This document shows, piece by piece, positions 23,106 through 31,440 of a stretch of 32,280 bases of DNA. Both the position numbers and the translations under genes were made by a program. The stretch comes from Deltaproteobacteria bacterium (GTDB taxonomy: Bacteria; UBA10199; DSSB01), in contig JADYZQ010000128.1 in the NCBI GenBank assembly GCA_020853015.1, forward strand, positions 1-32,280, given 5' to 3'. Every line of letters begins with the position of its first letter. The stretch's first letter is position 1. Under the pieces are notes generated by a model. The model made no database searches. It worked only from the letters and a program-made list of their open reading frames with translations, and was not told where the DNA came from.

Positions 23106-23565
23106 GATCTTCGCGCGCGCCGGGACCTCCGTGAGGCTGCGGGCCCTGTGCCGCTGCCTCGAGGTCCTGATGCGGAAAGAGGGCTTGGCGGCCGCCGAGT
23201 TGGAGATCAGCCTGGTGGGCGAGCGGCGCATCCGGACCCTCAACCGCAAGCACCGCCGCAAGGACACTGTCACCGACGTGTTGTCCTTCCCGATCGACGC
23301 CAGGGCGCCGAAAGGCGGCCGGCCCTGGTGCCTGGGCGAAATCGTCATCGCGACTCCGGTAGCCGCGCGTCAGGCGCGCCGGGCCCGGCGGACCTTGACG
23401 CAGCAGACGCTGCGCCTGGCGGTCCACGGATGGGTGCACTTGCAGGGGTACGACCACGAGCGCGGCCCCCGCGCCGCCCGGCGCTTCGAGACCCTAGAGG
23501 CGCGCTACCTCGAATATCTCAAGCGGAAAGGCCTGATGCCATGGGATGGCTCCTTGCGGCTTTAA
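23095..23565 (+). CDS. ybeY: Endoribonuclease/rRNA maturation factor YbeY
   Basis: The 156-residue protein has the zinc motif of the family, AVHGWVHLQGYDH with the three His spaced H-x3-H-x5-H, and the upstream block RKDTVTDVLSFPID followed by LGEIVIA. YbeY acts in 16S rRNA 3'-end maturation and ribosome quality control. The start ATG at 23095 lies inside the end of the PgpH-like gene with GAGG just before it, and its own end overlaps the lnt start by 25 bases, so translation is coupled along the operon. The N-terminal third is richer in Arg than usual. Identification is firm. Confidence 0.94.
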   Translation: MSVRIFARAGTSVRLRALCRCLEVLMRKEGLAAAELEISLVGERRIRTLNRKHRRKDTVTDVLSFPIDARAPKGGRPWCLGEIVIATPVAARQARRARRTLTQQTLRLAVHGWVHLQGYDHERGPRAARRFETLEARYLEYLKRKGLMPWDGSLRL

Positions 23566-25106
23566 GCGGCGTGATCGCCGCCTTCACCTACCCGACGGTC
23601 TTCGCCGGGCGCATGATGCCCGAGCTGGGTTGGATGGCCTTCTTCGGCTGGGTGCCCCTGTTCTTGGCGATTCGCTCCGCGCGGCCGAGGGCGGCCTTCG
23701 CCAGGAGTTTCTTCGCCGGGCTCTTCCACTACGGCATCGCCATGTACTGGCTTTACACGGCGATGAACTCCTTCGGCGGGCTTTCGCCGGTGGTTTCGGT
23801 ATTGGCCTTGCTGCTTTTGGTCGCCGTTCTTTCCGCCTATTTCGGGATTATTTTTTGGATCAGCCAATGGCTCTGTCGCAAAAACGCCTGGGCCATGCTC
23901 TGGGTGCGTCCCTTCGTCTGGGTAGGGATCGAATACCTGCGCGGCCATGTGCCGGCGGGCGGCTTTCCCTGGAGCCAAATCGGGTACTCCCAGGGGGGGT
24001 TCCTCCACTTCATCCAGTCGGCGGATCTCTTCGGCGTCTACGGCGTCACCTGGCTTTTGGTCTTCTGCAACGAGGCCCTGGCCGAGATCGTCGTGCGCTG
24101 GCGGCGGGGCGAGCGGCCCCGGGCCCTGAAGACGGCGGCGATCGCCGCGGTCCTCGTCCTGGCCAACTTGGCCTACGGCCGCTATCGCCTGGACGGAGAT
24201 ACGGCGGTGCCGACACGCACGCTCCAAGTCGGCGTGGTGCAGGGCAATATCCCGCAGGAGGAAAAATGGCAGCGCTCCGCGGCGGCGCGGAGCCTCGAGA
24301 CCTTCCAGGGGGGGGCCCTGGCCTTGGAGCAGCGGGGCGCCGCGCTCATCCTCTGGCCCGAGGCCTCGATGCCCTACGAGCTTGCCTACGACGCGCCCGA
24401 GGTCGCCTACGACCTTGGTACCCAGCGCGCCGACATCCTCTTCGGCACGATCTCGCGATCGGCTCAGAGCCCGGAGCCGCGGCGGGACCGGCCCTATCAC
24501 AACACCGCGATCCTAGCCGACGCGGCGGGGCGCATCCTGGGGCACTACCACAAGCGGCACCTCGTGCCCTTCGGCGAATACGTGCCTTGGAAGGATTACC
24601 TGTTCTTCGCGCGCAAGATGACCGCGCAGGTCGGGGAGATGATGCCCGGCTCCGACTATTACCCCTTGAAATACCAAGACAGCCTGCTGGGCGTCCTGAT
24701 CTGCTACGAGGACATTTTTCCGGAGATCTCCCGGATCATGGCGGAGAAGGGCGCGAACGTCCTGATCAACATCACCAACGACGCCTGGTACGGGCGCTCC
24801 AGCGCGGCCTACCAGCACCAGGTCTTCAGCCAGTTCCGCGCGGTGGAGACGCGGCGCGCGCTGATCCGCGCGACCAACACGGGCCTGACCTCGCAGATCG
24901 ACCGCCAGGGGAGGGTGCTGTGGCAGGGCGGTCTTTTCACCCGCGAGGACTTCGTCGCGAGCCTGCCGTTTTACGAGGATCTTTCGCCTTACGTGAGGGC
25001 GGGGGACTGGTTGCCGCGGGGCTCCTTGGCTCTGCTGCTCGGCTTGGGGGTCTACTCATGCCTCCGGAAGCCTGCCCGGTCTTCCTCAAAAAGGGAGTCC
25101 CTTTAG
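23541..25106 (+). CDS. lnt: Apolipoprotein N-acyltransferase
   Basis: Lnt transfers an acyl chain from phospholipid to the N-terminal Cys of periplasmic lipoproteins, the last step of lipoprotein maturation in diderms. From ATG 23541 the protein has 521 residues: a multi-helix membrane domain (about 1-220) with RGHVPAGGFPWSQIGY, then a nitrilase-like domain. The catalytic triad is visible: Glu274 in LILWPEASMPYE, Lys338 in HYHKRHLVPFGEYVP and Cys388 in GVLICYEDIFPE, at nearly the same positions as in E. coli (267, 335, 387). The frame is open further upstream inside ybeY but without membrane character. The 3' end overlaps the convergent lipoprotein gene by four bases. Confidence 0.95.
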   Translation: MGWLLAALSGVIAAFTYPTVFAGRMMPELGWMAFFGWVPLFLAIRSARPRAAFARSFFAGLFHYGIAMYWLYTAMNSFGGLSPVVSVLALLLLVAVLSAYFGIIFWISQWLCRKNAWAMLWVRPFVWVGIEYLRGHVPAGGFPWSQIGYSQGGFLHFIQSADLFGVYGVTWLLVFCNEALAEIVVRWRRGERPRALKTAAIAAVLVLANLAYGRYRLDGDTAVPTRTLQVGVVQGNIPQEEKWQRSAAARSLETFQGGALALEQRGAALILWPEASMPYELAYDAPEVAYDLGTQRADILFGTISRSAQSPEPRRDRPYHNTAILADAAGRILGHYHKRHLVPFGEYVPWKDYLFFARKMTAQVGEMMPGSDYYPLKYQDSLLGVLICYEDIFPEISRIMAEKGANVLINITNDAWYGRSSAAYQHQVFSQFRAVETRRALIRATNTGLTSQIDRQGRVLWQGGLFTREDFVASLPFYEDLSPYVRAGDWLPRGSLALLLGLGVYSCLRKPARSSSKRESL

Positions 25107-26095
25107 GGACATCCCACCTGAGTGACCCCGACGATGCTGGATTTCGTCTCAAAATCGGAAGACACCTCTTCGCCCATTTCAATCCCGTTGGAGTTTTTGG
25201 CGTCGGCCTCGATCCTGATTTCATACCTCTGAGTGCGATCGAGCATTTTTTTGGGGTCGAATAGAAAGGTCTTCTTGTCCGGGCAGGCGGTGACGGTTCC
25301 CTCGACCTCTTCTTCATTAAAATTATTGATACCCGCGGCCACGGTTTTTTTGAGGAGGGATATCTTGTTTTTGACGATACTCGTGGCCATCGGTTGGCTG
25401 AAGACAATATGCAAGGTGGTTTGACGCAGGACGCCCTCGCTGCCATCCGGAGGGTTGATGCTCACGATCCGAGGCGGGGCATCCAGCCCATCCTCGACAG
25501 GGGGTTTGATGCTGAAGTTGCTGGTGAAGGCTTGAAGTATCGGGGTCTGATTGGCGTCTTTCGCCTCGCCGCCGACGGAGATCCGAAAACTCCCGCGAGT
25601 TATAGGATCGATAATCGGAAATTCAAAGACCCTATTGTTGTCGGAAACCACGGAGGCCGCGACGGGCACGACGCTGAAATTTCCCGAGCCGGCGAAGCCG
25701 AAGTTTGTGCGGGCGAGTTGGAAGGCCTGATTCACCGATGCGGGGTCCATGGGGGCGTTAAATTCCACCCTGATGGTGGGAAGGGACGCCGTCAGGATTT
25801 GACCGTCCGAGGGGTTTGAAGAGATGACGGCGGCCGGCTCGTTGTCGGGAAGGGAGCCGGGGGCGGGCTCTAAGGGGCTCGCGGGAGCAGGCCCTGGGGC
25901 GCTCCCGGGGTTAGCCGCTGGGTTGTTGCCGGCGTTGTTACCGGGATCGACGTTGTGTTCGGCAGCTCCGTTGTCCCCGGCGATCGGGGCGTCGGCGGGG
26001 GCGGAGGGGCCGATTTCGGCGCCGCCGCTGCATTGAGCGAGGGCGAGCAGGCATAGAACCGCTGAAAACACTTGAATTTTTCTTGAAAATGGCAT
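25103..26095 (-). CDS. Putative lipoprotein with two Ig-like (SbsA/Big_5-type) repeats
   Basis: I chose ATG 26095 because it has GGGGAAGG just upstream and yields a signal peptide (MPFSRKIQVFSAVLCLLALAQC); the frame is open further upstream but without signal character. Cys22 is a probable lipidation site although Gln at the preceding position is not ideal. A low-complexity Ala/Pro/Gly/Asn linker (about 25-85) follows. Two repeats start with SSNPSDGQILTASLPTIRVEF and SINPPDGSEGVLRQTTLHIVF, each with a later FNAPMD or FSQPMA motif, characteristic of SbsA-type Ig-like domains of bacterial surface proteins. Its stop codon overlaps that of lnt. Function is unknown; probably an exposed surface or adhesion module. 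Confidence 0.78.
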   Translation of the reverse strand: MPFSRKIQVFSAVLCLLALAQCSGGAEIGPSAPADAPIAGDNGAAEHNVDPGNNAGNNPAANPGSAPGPAPASPLEPAPGSLPDNEPAAVISSNPSDGQILTASLPTIRVEFNAPMDPASVNQAFQLARTNFGFAGSGNFSVVPVAASVVSDNNRVFEFPIIDPITRGSFRISVGGEAKDANQTPILQAFTSNFSIKPPVEDGLDAPPRIVSINPPDGSEGVLRQTTLHIVFSQPMATSIVKNKISLLKKTVAAGINNFNEEEVEGTVTACPDKKTFLFDPKKMLDRTQRYEIRIEADAKNSNGIEMGEEVSSDFETKSSIVGVTQVGCP

Positions 26096-26210
26096 GAACC
26101 TTCCCCGATTTTTTTGGAGTGCTGTTAGATTAAGTATATTTGTTATCGTAATGGTCGCACAATGAGTTTCCGGGTCGAGACGATTTTCCTGGAGGCAACA
26201 AGGAAGTCCT

Positions 26211-27306
26211 ATGTCGAAAGAATTGAAAAACCGCATCGCCGCTTTCCAAGAAAAACTCGCCGCCGTCCGGAGGCGGCTTTGACCTCGACCAAAAGCTGAA
26301 ACGCATCGACGAGCTTGAGACCGAATCCACCCAACCGGGATTTTGGGACGACTCCGTCCGGGCCAAGGCATTGAGTCAGGAGCTCGACGGGCTTAAGGCG
26401 ACGGCCGCCTTTTTTAAAGACAATGCAACTAAGGTGGAGGAGGCCGCCCTGATGCTCGAGCTGGCCGAAGAGGCCGGCGACGAGGCCGCTTGGGCCGAGG
26501 CCGAACAGAAGGCGAAGGAGGCCGAGGCCGCGCTGGAAGAGGCCGAATTCCGCGTCATGCTCTCCAAGGAAGAAGACCGGCTCTCCGCCATCCTCACCAT
26601 CAACTCCGGCGCCGGCGGCACCGAGTCCTGCGATTGGGCGGCGATGCTGACGCGCATGTACCTGCGCTATTGCGAGAAGCAGGGCTGGCGCACCCAGCTG
26701 ATCGACTCCACCGAGGGCGAGGGCGCTGGCTACAAGAGCGTGACGGTCACCGTCGAGGGAGCTTACGCCTACGGCTTCCTCAAGGCCGAGAACGGCGTGC
26801 ACCGCCTGGTGCGTATCTCGCCCTTCGACGCCAACAAACGGCGCCACACCTCCTTCGCCTCCGTCTTCGTCTACCCGCAGGTCAGCGACGATATCGAGAT
26901 CGAGCTCAACCCTTCCGATCTGCGCATCGACACTTTCCGGGCGGGCGGCAGCGGCGGGCAGAACGTCCAGAAGAACGACACCGCGGTGCGCATCACGCAC
27001 CTCCCGACCAATACCGTCGTCCAATGCCAGAGCGAGCGCAGCCAGCTGCAGAACAAGACCCTGGCGATGAAGGTGCTGCGCTCGCGTCTCTACGAACAGG
27101 AAATGGAGAAGCGCCGCGCGGCGCGCGAGGCGGTGGAGGCGACGAAAAAGAAGATCGAATGGGGCTCCCAGATCCGCTCCTACGTCCTGCATCCCTATAA
27201 GATGGTGAAAGACCACCGCACCGAGGTCGAGGTCGGCGACGCCGAGCGCGTCTTGGACGGCGATCTCGAGCCCTTCATCCGCGGCTACCTCTTGAGCGAA
27301 GCCTAG
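26211..27306 (+). CDS. prfB: Peptide chain release factor 2, made by programmed +1 frameshift
   Basis: RF2 recognises UGA and UAA codons. Translation starts at ATG 26211 with an AAGGA ribosome site (26200-26204), runs 23 codons to CTT (26277-26279), meets in-frame TGA (26280-26282), and continues in the +1 frame from GAC at 26281. This gives 364 residues, the normal RF2 length. The second frame has no start codon of its own near the junction. The product shows the anticodon-like SPF motif in LVRISPFDANKRR and the catalytic GGQ in GGSGGQNVQKND, as expected. The gene is divergent from the lipoprotein gene and stands alone. Confidence 0.96.
26269..26283 (+). promoter_or_regulatory. prfB programmed +1 frameshift site
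   Basis: GGAGG (26269-26273), three spacer bases CGG, then CTTTGAC (26277-26283) reproduce the classical RF2 autoregulatory signal: an internal Shine-Dalgarno sequence, a slippery CTT codon, and UGA followed by C. Low RF2 lets the ribosome pause at UGA and shift forward by one base. Confidence 0.95.
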
Positions 27307-27495
27307 AATTTCCCGCAACTTTCCGGTCCCCGGGTCTGGCCCGTATCACGCCCCGACTCGAGCGGCACCCCGTCGAGCGGCGGAGAAATCGCGAGACCGA
27401 GGCAAAATCCGATTTTGTCCCGATGATCGACATCGATTTTTTAAGAGCGTGAACGACCGCTTAATTCTTGACGGCCCCCCGCACTTAATCTGCAC

Positions 27496-27524
27496 TTGAC
27501 CCGTCTTAGCCTTTGCAACATAGT
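27496..27524 (+). promoter_or_regulatory. Candidate promoter for the gene at 27533 (leaderless)
   Basis: TTGACC (27496-27501) is followed after 17 bases by CATAGT (27519-27524). The ATG of the next gene is 8 bases further on and lacks a Shine-Dalgarno sequence, so transcription would start at or next to the start codon. The rest of the gap after prfB (27307-27495) shows nothing else I can support. Confidence 0.35.
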
Positions 27525-27532
27525 CCGCCCCC

Positions 27533-29188
27533 ATGACGGATCGGCTGAAAAAACCCTTAAAAATCCTATTTCTTTGTCTGATGGGACTGGCGTCGGCGCC
27601 GGCCTTCGCGCAGGGCTCGTCGGTGGGCGTGGCCGCCTTTTCGGTCAACGGCCCGAAGGACCAGCAATACCTCTCGGGCGCGGCGCAAGACGCCGTGGTC
27701 GGGGCCTTGATCAAGAAGGGCGTCGCGGCGCGACCTATCGCGCAGGCCCTGGATCCGGACAAGCTCAAGGACGTCTCGCAAGGGAAGGGCCAGGACGCCC
27801 TCTTGGTCGCGGGCCGCATCAACATCGTCGGGCAGACCTACCGCGTGCTGCTGAAGTGGGTGGATGCCGGGGGGCAGGTCGCGCAAGATTACTTGGAAGT
27901 GCCGGACGTCAACCAGCTTTTGCCGCGGCTCGAGGCCTTCGCCGCCTCGCGTCTGCGGGCGCCGAGCGCCGTGAGCGCAGCGCCCCCGGCCTCCGCCCCG
28001 AAGTCCGCCTCCGCGCCCCCTGCAAAGGCGGAGCGCCCGCCCAAGGTCCTCCTCCCCGAGCCCGCCCCGGTTCCGGCCGCTCCGGCCCCGAAGGTCGAGG
28101 AGGCGAAGCGTGAGGAAAGAACCGCCAAGCGAGACAAGGTAGAGCCGAGGCCGAGCCCCAAGGCCGCTCCGGCCGAGGCCCAGAGCGACTACGCGTCGGT
28201 CTCGCAGCGCCTGCCCTACGAGGTCCGCGCCCTGGCCTACGGCGACGCCGACGGCGACGGGAACCCCGAGGTCCTGTTGACCGGACAGAGCGATCTTTAC
28301 GTCTACCGCTTGAACGGCTCCGACCTGCAGGAGGTCGCGCGCTATGCCGGCAAGAAACTGGACCATTTCGTGAAGGTCGACCTCATGCCGGACCCGGCCG
28401 GCGGCAATCCCTGGATCGTCCTGACCAACCTGCGCGGCTCCCTGGCGGCCAGCAAGATCCTGCGCCTGCAGGGCGGCAGCTTGAACTCGGTGATCGAGGA
28501 CATTCCCTATCAGCTCCGCGTGGTTCGACAGGGAGGGGTCGCGCGATTGCTTGGACAGCCCTATCGCGGGGATTCGGGGCGTTATCCGACCTATGAATTG
28601 AAGATCGTCGGAAACAAAATCGAGCCCGGCGAAAAATTGTCGATCCCGACCGAGATCGGCCTGTATAATTTCGACTTCCTGCCCGGCGGGAGCGGCGACG
28701 GTTTTGCGCTGGCGGGGCTCACGCCCTCCGGCAAGCTCAAGCTCTTCAAGGAAGAGGGCGGGAAGTACAAGGGCGCCTGGAGCAGCCGCGAGAGCTACGG
28801 CGGCTCGGCTAACGACGTCCCGGTCGAGGTGAAGGACGCCTTCAACGAGGTCGTGGCCGACTACTACGTCGTGCCGGTGCGGTTGCAGGCCCTGGACGGG
28901 GCCGCGGTGCCGGAGCTGGTGGTGGCCAAGAACGACGCCCTGCTCAAGGACATCATCGGGCGCAAGCCGGTGATCGCGGACGGTCGCATGGTCAAGCTGA
29001 AGTGGGACCCCCTGGGCCTGCAGGAGGCCTGGTCCAGCAAAAAGGTTGACGGAAGCATATTGGATTATTTAGTGACCTCCGGCCCCGGCGTCCGCAAGTT
29101 GATGGTGGCGGTGCGGATGCGGGACCAAGGTTTCTTTGAGGGGATCGGGCGTAAAGATTCGGTCCTGCTTGTTTATGATTTGAATTGA
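27533..29188 (+). CDS. Exported protein with a DxDGDG calcium-loop (VCBS/FG-GAP-like) C-terminal region
   Basis: The 551-residue protein has a signal peptide (about 1-27, ending AFAQG). Residues 28-140 form a small alpha/beta domain (VGVAAFSVNGPKDQQYLSGA, with ALIKKGV) that resembles the periplasmic TolB-N/CsgG-like folds used to bind partners, but this likeness is weak. Residues 145-225 are an Ala/Pro/Lys-rich linker. The C-terminal 320 residues are beta-rich and begin with AYGDADGDGNPEVLLTG, an EF-hand-like calcium loop typical of FG-GAP/VCBS propeller blades; I see only one clear copy of the loop. It precedes tRNA-Met by five bases. A periplasmic or surface role is likely; the function is unknown. 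Confidence 0.75.
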   Translation: MTDRLKKPLKILFLCLMGLASAPAFAQGSSVGVAAFSVNGPKDQQYLSGAAQDAVVGALIKKGVAARPIAQALDPDKLKDVSQGKGQDALLVAGRINIVGQTYRVLLKWVDAGGQVAQDYLEVPDVNQLLPRLEAFAASRLRAPSAVSAAPPASAPKSASAPPAKAERPPKVLLPEPAPVPAAPAPKVEEAKREERTAKRDKVEPRPSPKAAPAEAQSDYASVSQRLPYEVRALAYGDADGDGNPEVLLTGQSDLYVYRLNGSDLQEVARYAGKKLDHFVKVDLMPDPAGGNPWIVLTNLRGSLAASKILRLQGGSLNSVIEDIPYQLRVVRQGGVARLLGQPYRGDSGRYPTYELKIVGNKIEPGEKLSIPTEIGLYNFDFLPGGSGDGFALAGLTPSGKLKLFKEEGGKYKGAWSSRESYGGSANDVPVEVKDAFNEVVADYYVVPVRLQALDGAAVPELVVAKNDALLKDIIGRKPVIADGRMVKLKWDPLGLQEAWSSKKVDGSILDYLVTSGPGVRKLMVAVRMRDQGFFEGIGRKDSVLLVYDLN

Positions 29189-29193
29189 ATGAC

Positions 29194-29267
29194 GGCGGTG
29201 TAGCTCAGCTGGTTAGAGCAGACGGTTCATATCCGTCGTGTCCGGGGTTCGAGTCCCTGCACCGCCA
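29194..29267 (+). tRNA. tRNA-Met (anticodon CAT, elongator type)
   Basis: A full cloverleaf folds: acceptor stem GGCGGTG with CACCGCC, D arm GCTC/GAGC, anticodon stem GACGG/CCGTC with loop TTCATAT, and T stem CGGGG/CCCTG with loop TTCGAGT. The anticodon is CAT and the discriminator is A; the CCA end is not encoded. The first acceptor pair G-C and the overall sequence match elongator tRNA-Met and not the initiator (which has an unpaired first position); a lysidine-modified tRNA-Ile cannot be fully excluded. It sits five bases after the preceding stop codon and is followed by a terminator. Confidence 0.95.
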
Positions 29268-29278
29268 CTTTGGAGACG

Positions 29279-29314
29279 TCGCCCTTCTAGGATTCTGGAA
29301 GGGCGATTTTTTTT
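29279..29314 (+). terminator. Rho-independent terminator after tRNA-Met
   Basis: TCGCCCTTC and GAAGGGCGA form a 9-bp stem around a 10-base loop, followed directly by eight T residues (29307-29314). It ends the tRNA transcript, and perhaps also that of the upstream gene. Confidence 0.93.
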
Positions 29315-29417
29315 GTCATTTGACGAAACTTCCTATTCTGTTATTCACGATACACTAGATCGAAGCACTCCTTACCGGCACTCCATAAAATATCGTCCTT
29401 CTGAAGGGGTACCTACC

Positions 29418-30077
29418 ATGCGTCAATCCATTGGGTTTGCCTTGTTTTATTTTCTGATATCCGGCCAGGCCTGGGCGGCGGCCTCCCTGCCGCCCGACCT
29501 CAAGATCACGATTCCCGAACCTCCGGCCGAGGTGGAATTCGGGGGAGAGGTCACCTACCAGCTCCTCGTCGAGAATATCGGAGAGACCTCCAGCAATAAC
29601 GTATCGGTCGCCATGGGGATGTCCGCCGAGGGGAGTGTTGTTTCCGCCGAATCCACCGTGGGGACCTGCGACGCGTTCGTGTTTGCCGAAGGAACAAAGC
29701 TTACCTGCGAGTTAGGCATCGTGGCCCCACTGGTCCCAATCACGGTGACGCTGGTTGTGAAGGCCCCCGAGGTCGTCAGCACCTTGCAATTAAACGCTTC
29801 GGTGTCGGCTCAAGGGGAAAATATCTCCACGAACGGGGACAATGCGGCTACTGCAAGCACCCAAGTCGTCGCCCCTCCGGACACCCCCGTCGCCGACGGC
29901 GGAGGCGATGACGGCGGCAATGCCGGGGCCCAGGACGACGGCGTCGAGGCGGCCGGTGAGCAGGGTGGTTGTTCGCTCCAACCCGGCGAAGCGGCCGCGC
30001 GATCCGGCGTTTTCGGCCTGATCTTGGGGGCATTGACCTTCGGCTTTATCCGCCTTCGAGCGCGGCCGACGCGCTGA
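29418..30077 (+). CDS. Secreted protein with DUF11/CARDB-like domain and a GGC-plus-helix C-terminal anchor
   Basis: ATG 29418 follows GAAGGGG (29403-29409); an open frame further upstream overlaps the tRNA and is not used. The 219-residue product has a signal peptide (about 1-21). Residues 25-150 form one beta-sandwich of the DUF11/CARDB type (FGGEVTYQLLVENIGETSSN, then TLVVKAPEVVSTLQLNASV), with two Cys (84, 97) that may pair. A Gly/Asp-rich spacer (155-182) leads to GGCSLQP with Cys185, a hydrophobic helix (about 197-210) and a basic tail. This tripartite C terminus looks like a protein-sorting signal of the MYXO-CTERM style. The protein is probably surface-anchored; the binding target is unknown. 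Confidence 0.78.
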   Translation: MRQSIGFALFYFLISGQAWAAASLPPDLKITIPEPPAEVEFGGEVTYQLLVENIGETSSNNVSVAMGMSAEGSVVSAESTVGTCDAFVFAEGTKLTCELGIVAPLVPITVTLVVKAPEVVSTLQLNASVSAQGENISTNGDNAATASTQVVAPPDTPVADGGGDDGGNAGAQDDGVEAAGEQGGCSLQPGEAAARSGVFGLILGALTFGFIRLRARPTR

Positions 30078-30129
30078 GCTTATTCCCTTGACGAAAGGGG
30101 ACCTCCTCCTCCAGTGAAGGCGGCAGCCT

Positions 30130-31440
30130 ATGGAGCTCCCCAAGATCGCCATCGTCGGCGTGCCCAATGTGGGCAAGTCGACCCTGTTCAACCGCCTGAT
30201 CGGCCGCAAGCAGGCCATCGTCGACGACATCCCCGGCGTCACCCGCGACCGGCAGTACGGCGTCACGGATTGGGAGGGCCGCTACCTCACGGTCGTCGAC
30301 ACCGGCGGCTTCGTCCCCGAGGCGGCCCAGAACAGCCTGGAGAAGAACGTCAAAGAACAGGCCCTGCTTGCCCTCGAGGAGGCCGACCTGGTTTGCTTCG
30401 TCGTCAACGGCCGCCAGGGCCTCACGCCTGCCGAGGAGTCTCTGGCCCGCATCCTGCGCAAGCAGACCAAGCCCGTCATCCTGGCGGTGAACAAGATCGA
30501 CTCCGTCGACCAAGAGCGCCTCGTCGCCGAGTTCTACAAGCTGGGCTTCCCCGACACCGTCGCCGTCTCGGCCGAGACCTCCCGAGGGATCAGCGACCTG
30601 CTCGACAAGGTCCTTCAGATCTTGCCCATCCCCGCCGGCAACGAAGAGACGAAGAGCGACCTCAAGCTCGCCATCCTGGGCCGTCCCAATGTGGGCAAGT
30701 CGACCTTGCTCAACGCGTTGCTCGGCGAGGAGCGGGCGGTGGTCCACCACGAGGCCGGCACCACCCGCGACCCGCTCAACATCCGCCTGCAGCGCGGCGC
30801 CCGCCTCCTCGAGATCGTCGACACCGCCGGGATCCGGCGCAAGGCCCAGACCGAGGGCAAGCTGGAGAAGGTCTCGGTGATGAAGGCGCTGAAGACGGCC
30901 GAGAAGTCCAACCTGATCCTCTGCGTCGTCGACGCCAAGGAGGGCGTGACGGCGCAGGACGCGAAGGTGCTGGGCTACGCGGAGGAGCGGGGCAGGGGGG
31001 TGATCCTCGTGCTCAACAAGTGGGACCTGGTCCCCGCCGGCACCAAGATCAAGGATTACAAGAAGGCGGTGTTCCAGAAGTACAAGCGCCTCGACTACGT
31101 CCCGGTGATCGCGGTCTCCGCCAAGCACCGCCGCGGCATGAAGCCGCTCTTCGACCTGATCGACAAGGTGGCAGATAACTTCCAGCGCCGCGTCGGGACG
31201 GGGGCGCTCAATCGGGTCTTCCAGAAGGCGCTCGACCGGCAGCCCGTGCCGACCCAGTCCGGGCAGAACGTCCAAATCTACTACGCCACCCAATCCGGCT
31301 ACTCGCCTCCGACCTTCGTCCTGTTCTGCAACCGCCCCAAACTTGTGAAAGAATCCTATTTGCGCTACCTTGAGCGGGTCTTTCGCGAGAACTTCGACTT
31401 CGAAGGGGCCCCGATCCGATGGCTATTGCGCAAAAAATGA
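30130..31440 (+). CDS. der: Ribosome assembly GTPase Der (EngA)
   Basis: The 436-residue protein has two consecutive GTPase domains, the hallmark of Der, which acts in 50S subunit assembly. Domain 1 shows GVPNVGKST, DTGG and NKID; domain 2 shows GRPNVGKST, DTAG and NKWD. A KH-like C-terminal domain follows, ending with the typical YLRYLERVFRENFDFEGAPIR. ATG 30130 is preceded by AAGGCGG. The last 22 bases overlap the start of the YihY/BrkB gene, so the two are coupled. Identification is firm. Confidence 0.97.
   Translation: MELPKIAIVGVPNVGKSTLFNRLIGRKQAIVDDIPGVTRDRQYGVTDWEGRYLTVVDTGGFVPEAAQNSLEKNVKEQALLALEEADLVCFVVNGRQGLTPAEESLARILRKQTKPVILAVNKIDSVDQERLVAEFYKLGFPDTVAVSAETSRGISDLLDKVLQILPIPAGNEETKSDLKLAILGRPNVGKSTLLNALLGEERAVVHHEAGTTRDPLNIRLQRGARLLEIVDTAGIRRKAQTEGKLEKVSVMKALKTAEKSNLILCVVDAKEGVTAQDAKVLGYAEERGRGVILVLNKWDLVPAGTKIKDYKKAVFQKYKRLDYVPVIAVSAKHRRGMKPLFDLIDKVADNFQRRVGTGALNRVFQKALDRQPVPTQSGQNVQIYYATQSGYSPPTFVLFCNRPKLVKESYLRYLERVFRENFDFEGAPIRWLLRKK

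Noticed and set aside
20709-23348. Long open frame on the minus strand opposite the PgpH-like gene
   Set aside because: Same cause: antisense of a gene with recognised HD motifs; the product is His/Asp/Val/Leu-rich and has no motif.
26211-26282. prfB as a pseudogene because of the early TGA
   Set aside because: The TGA sits in the classical CTTTGAC frameshift context and the rest of the gene is intact.
25106-26371. Longer version of the minus-strand lipoprotein starting at 26371
   Set aside because: The extra 92 residues overlap the prfB start, have no signal character, and a good ribosome site with a signal peptide lies at 26095.
29238-29417. Upstream extension of the secreted-protein gene into the tRNA
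   Set aside because: It would run through the tRNA and its terminator; ATG 29418 has its own ribosome site and signal peptide.
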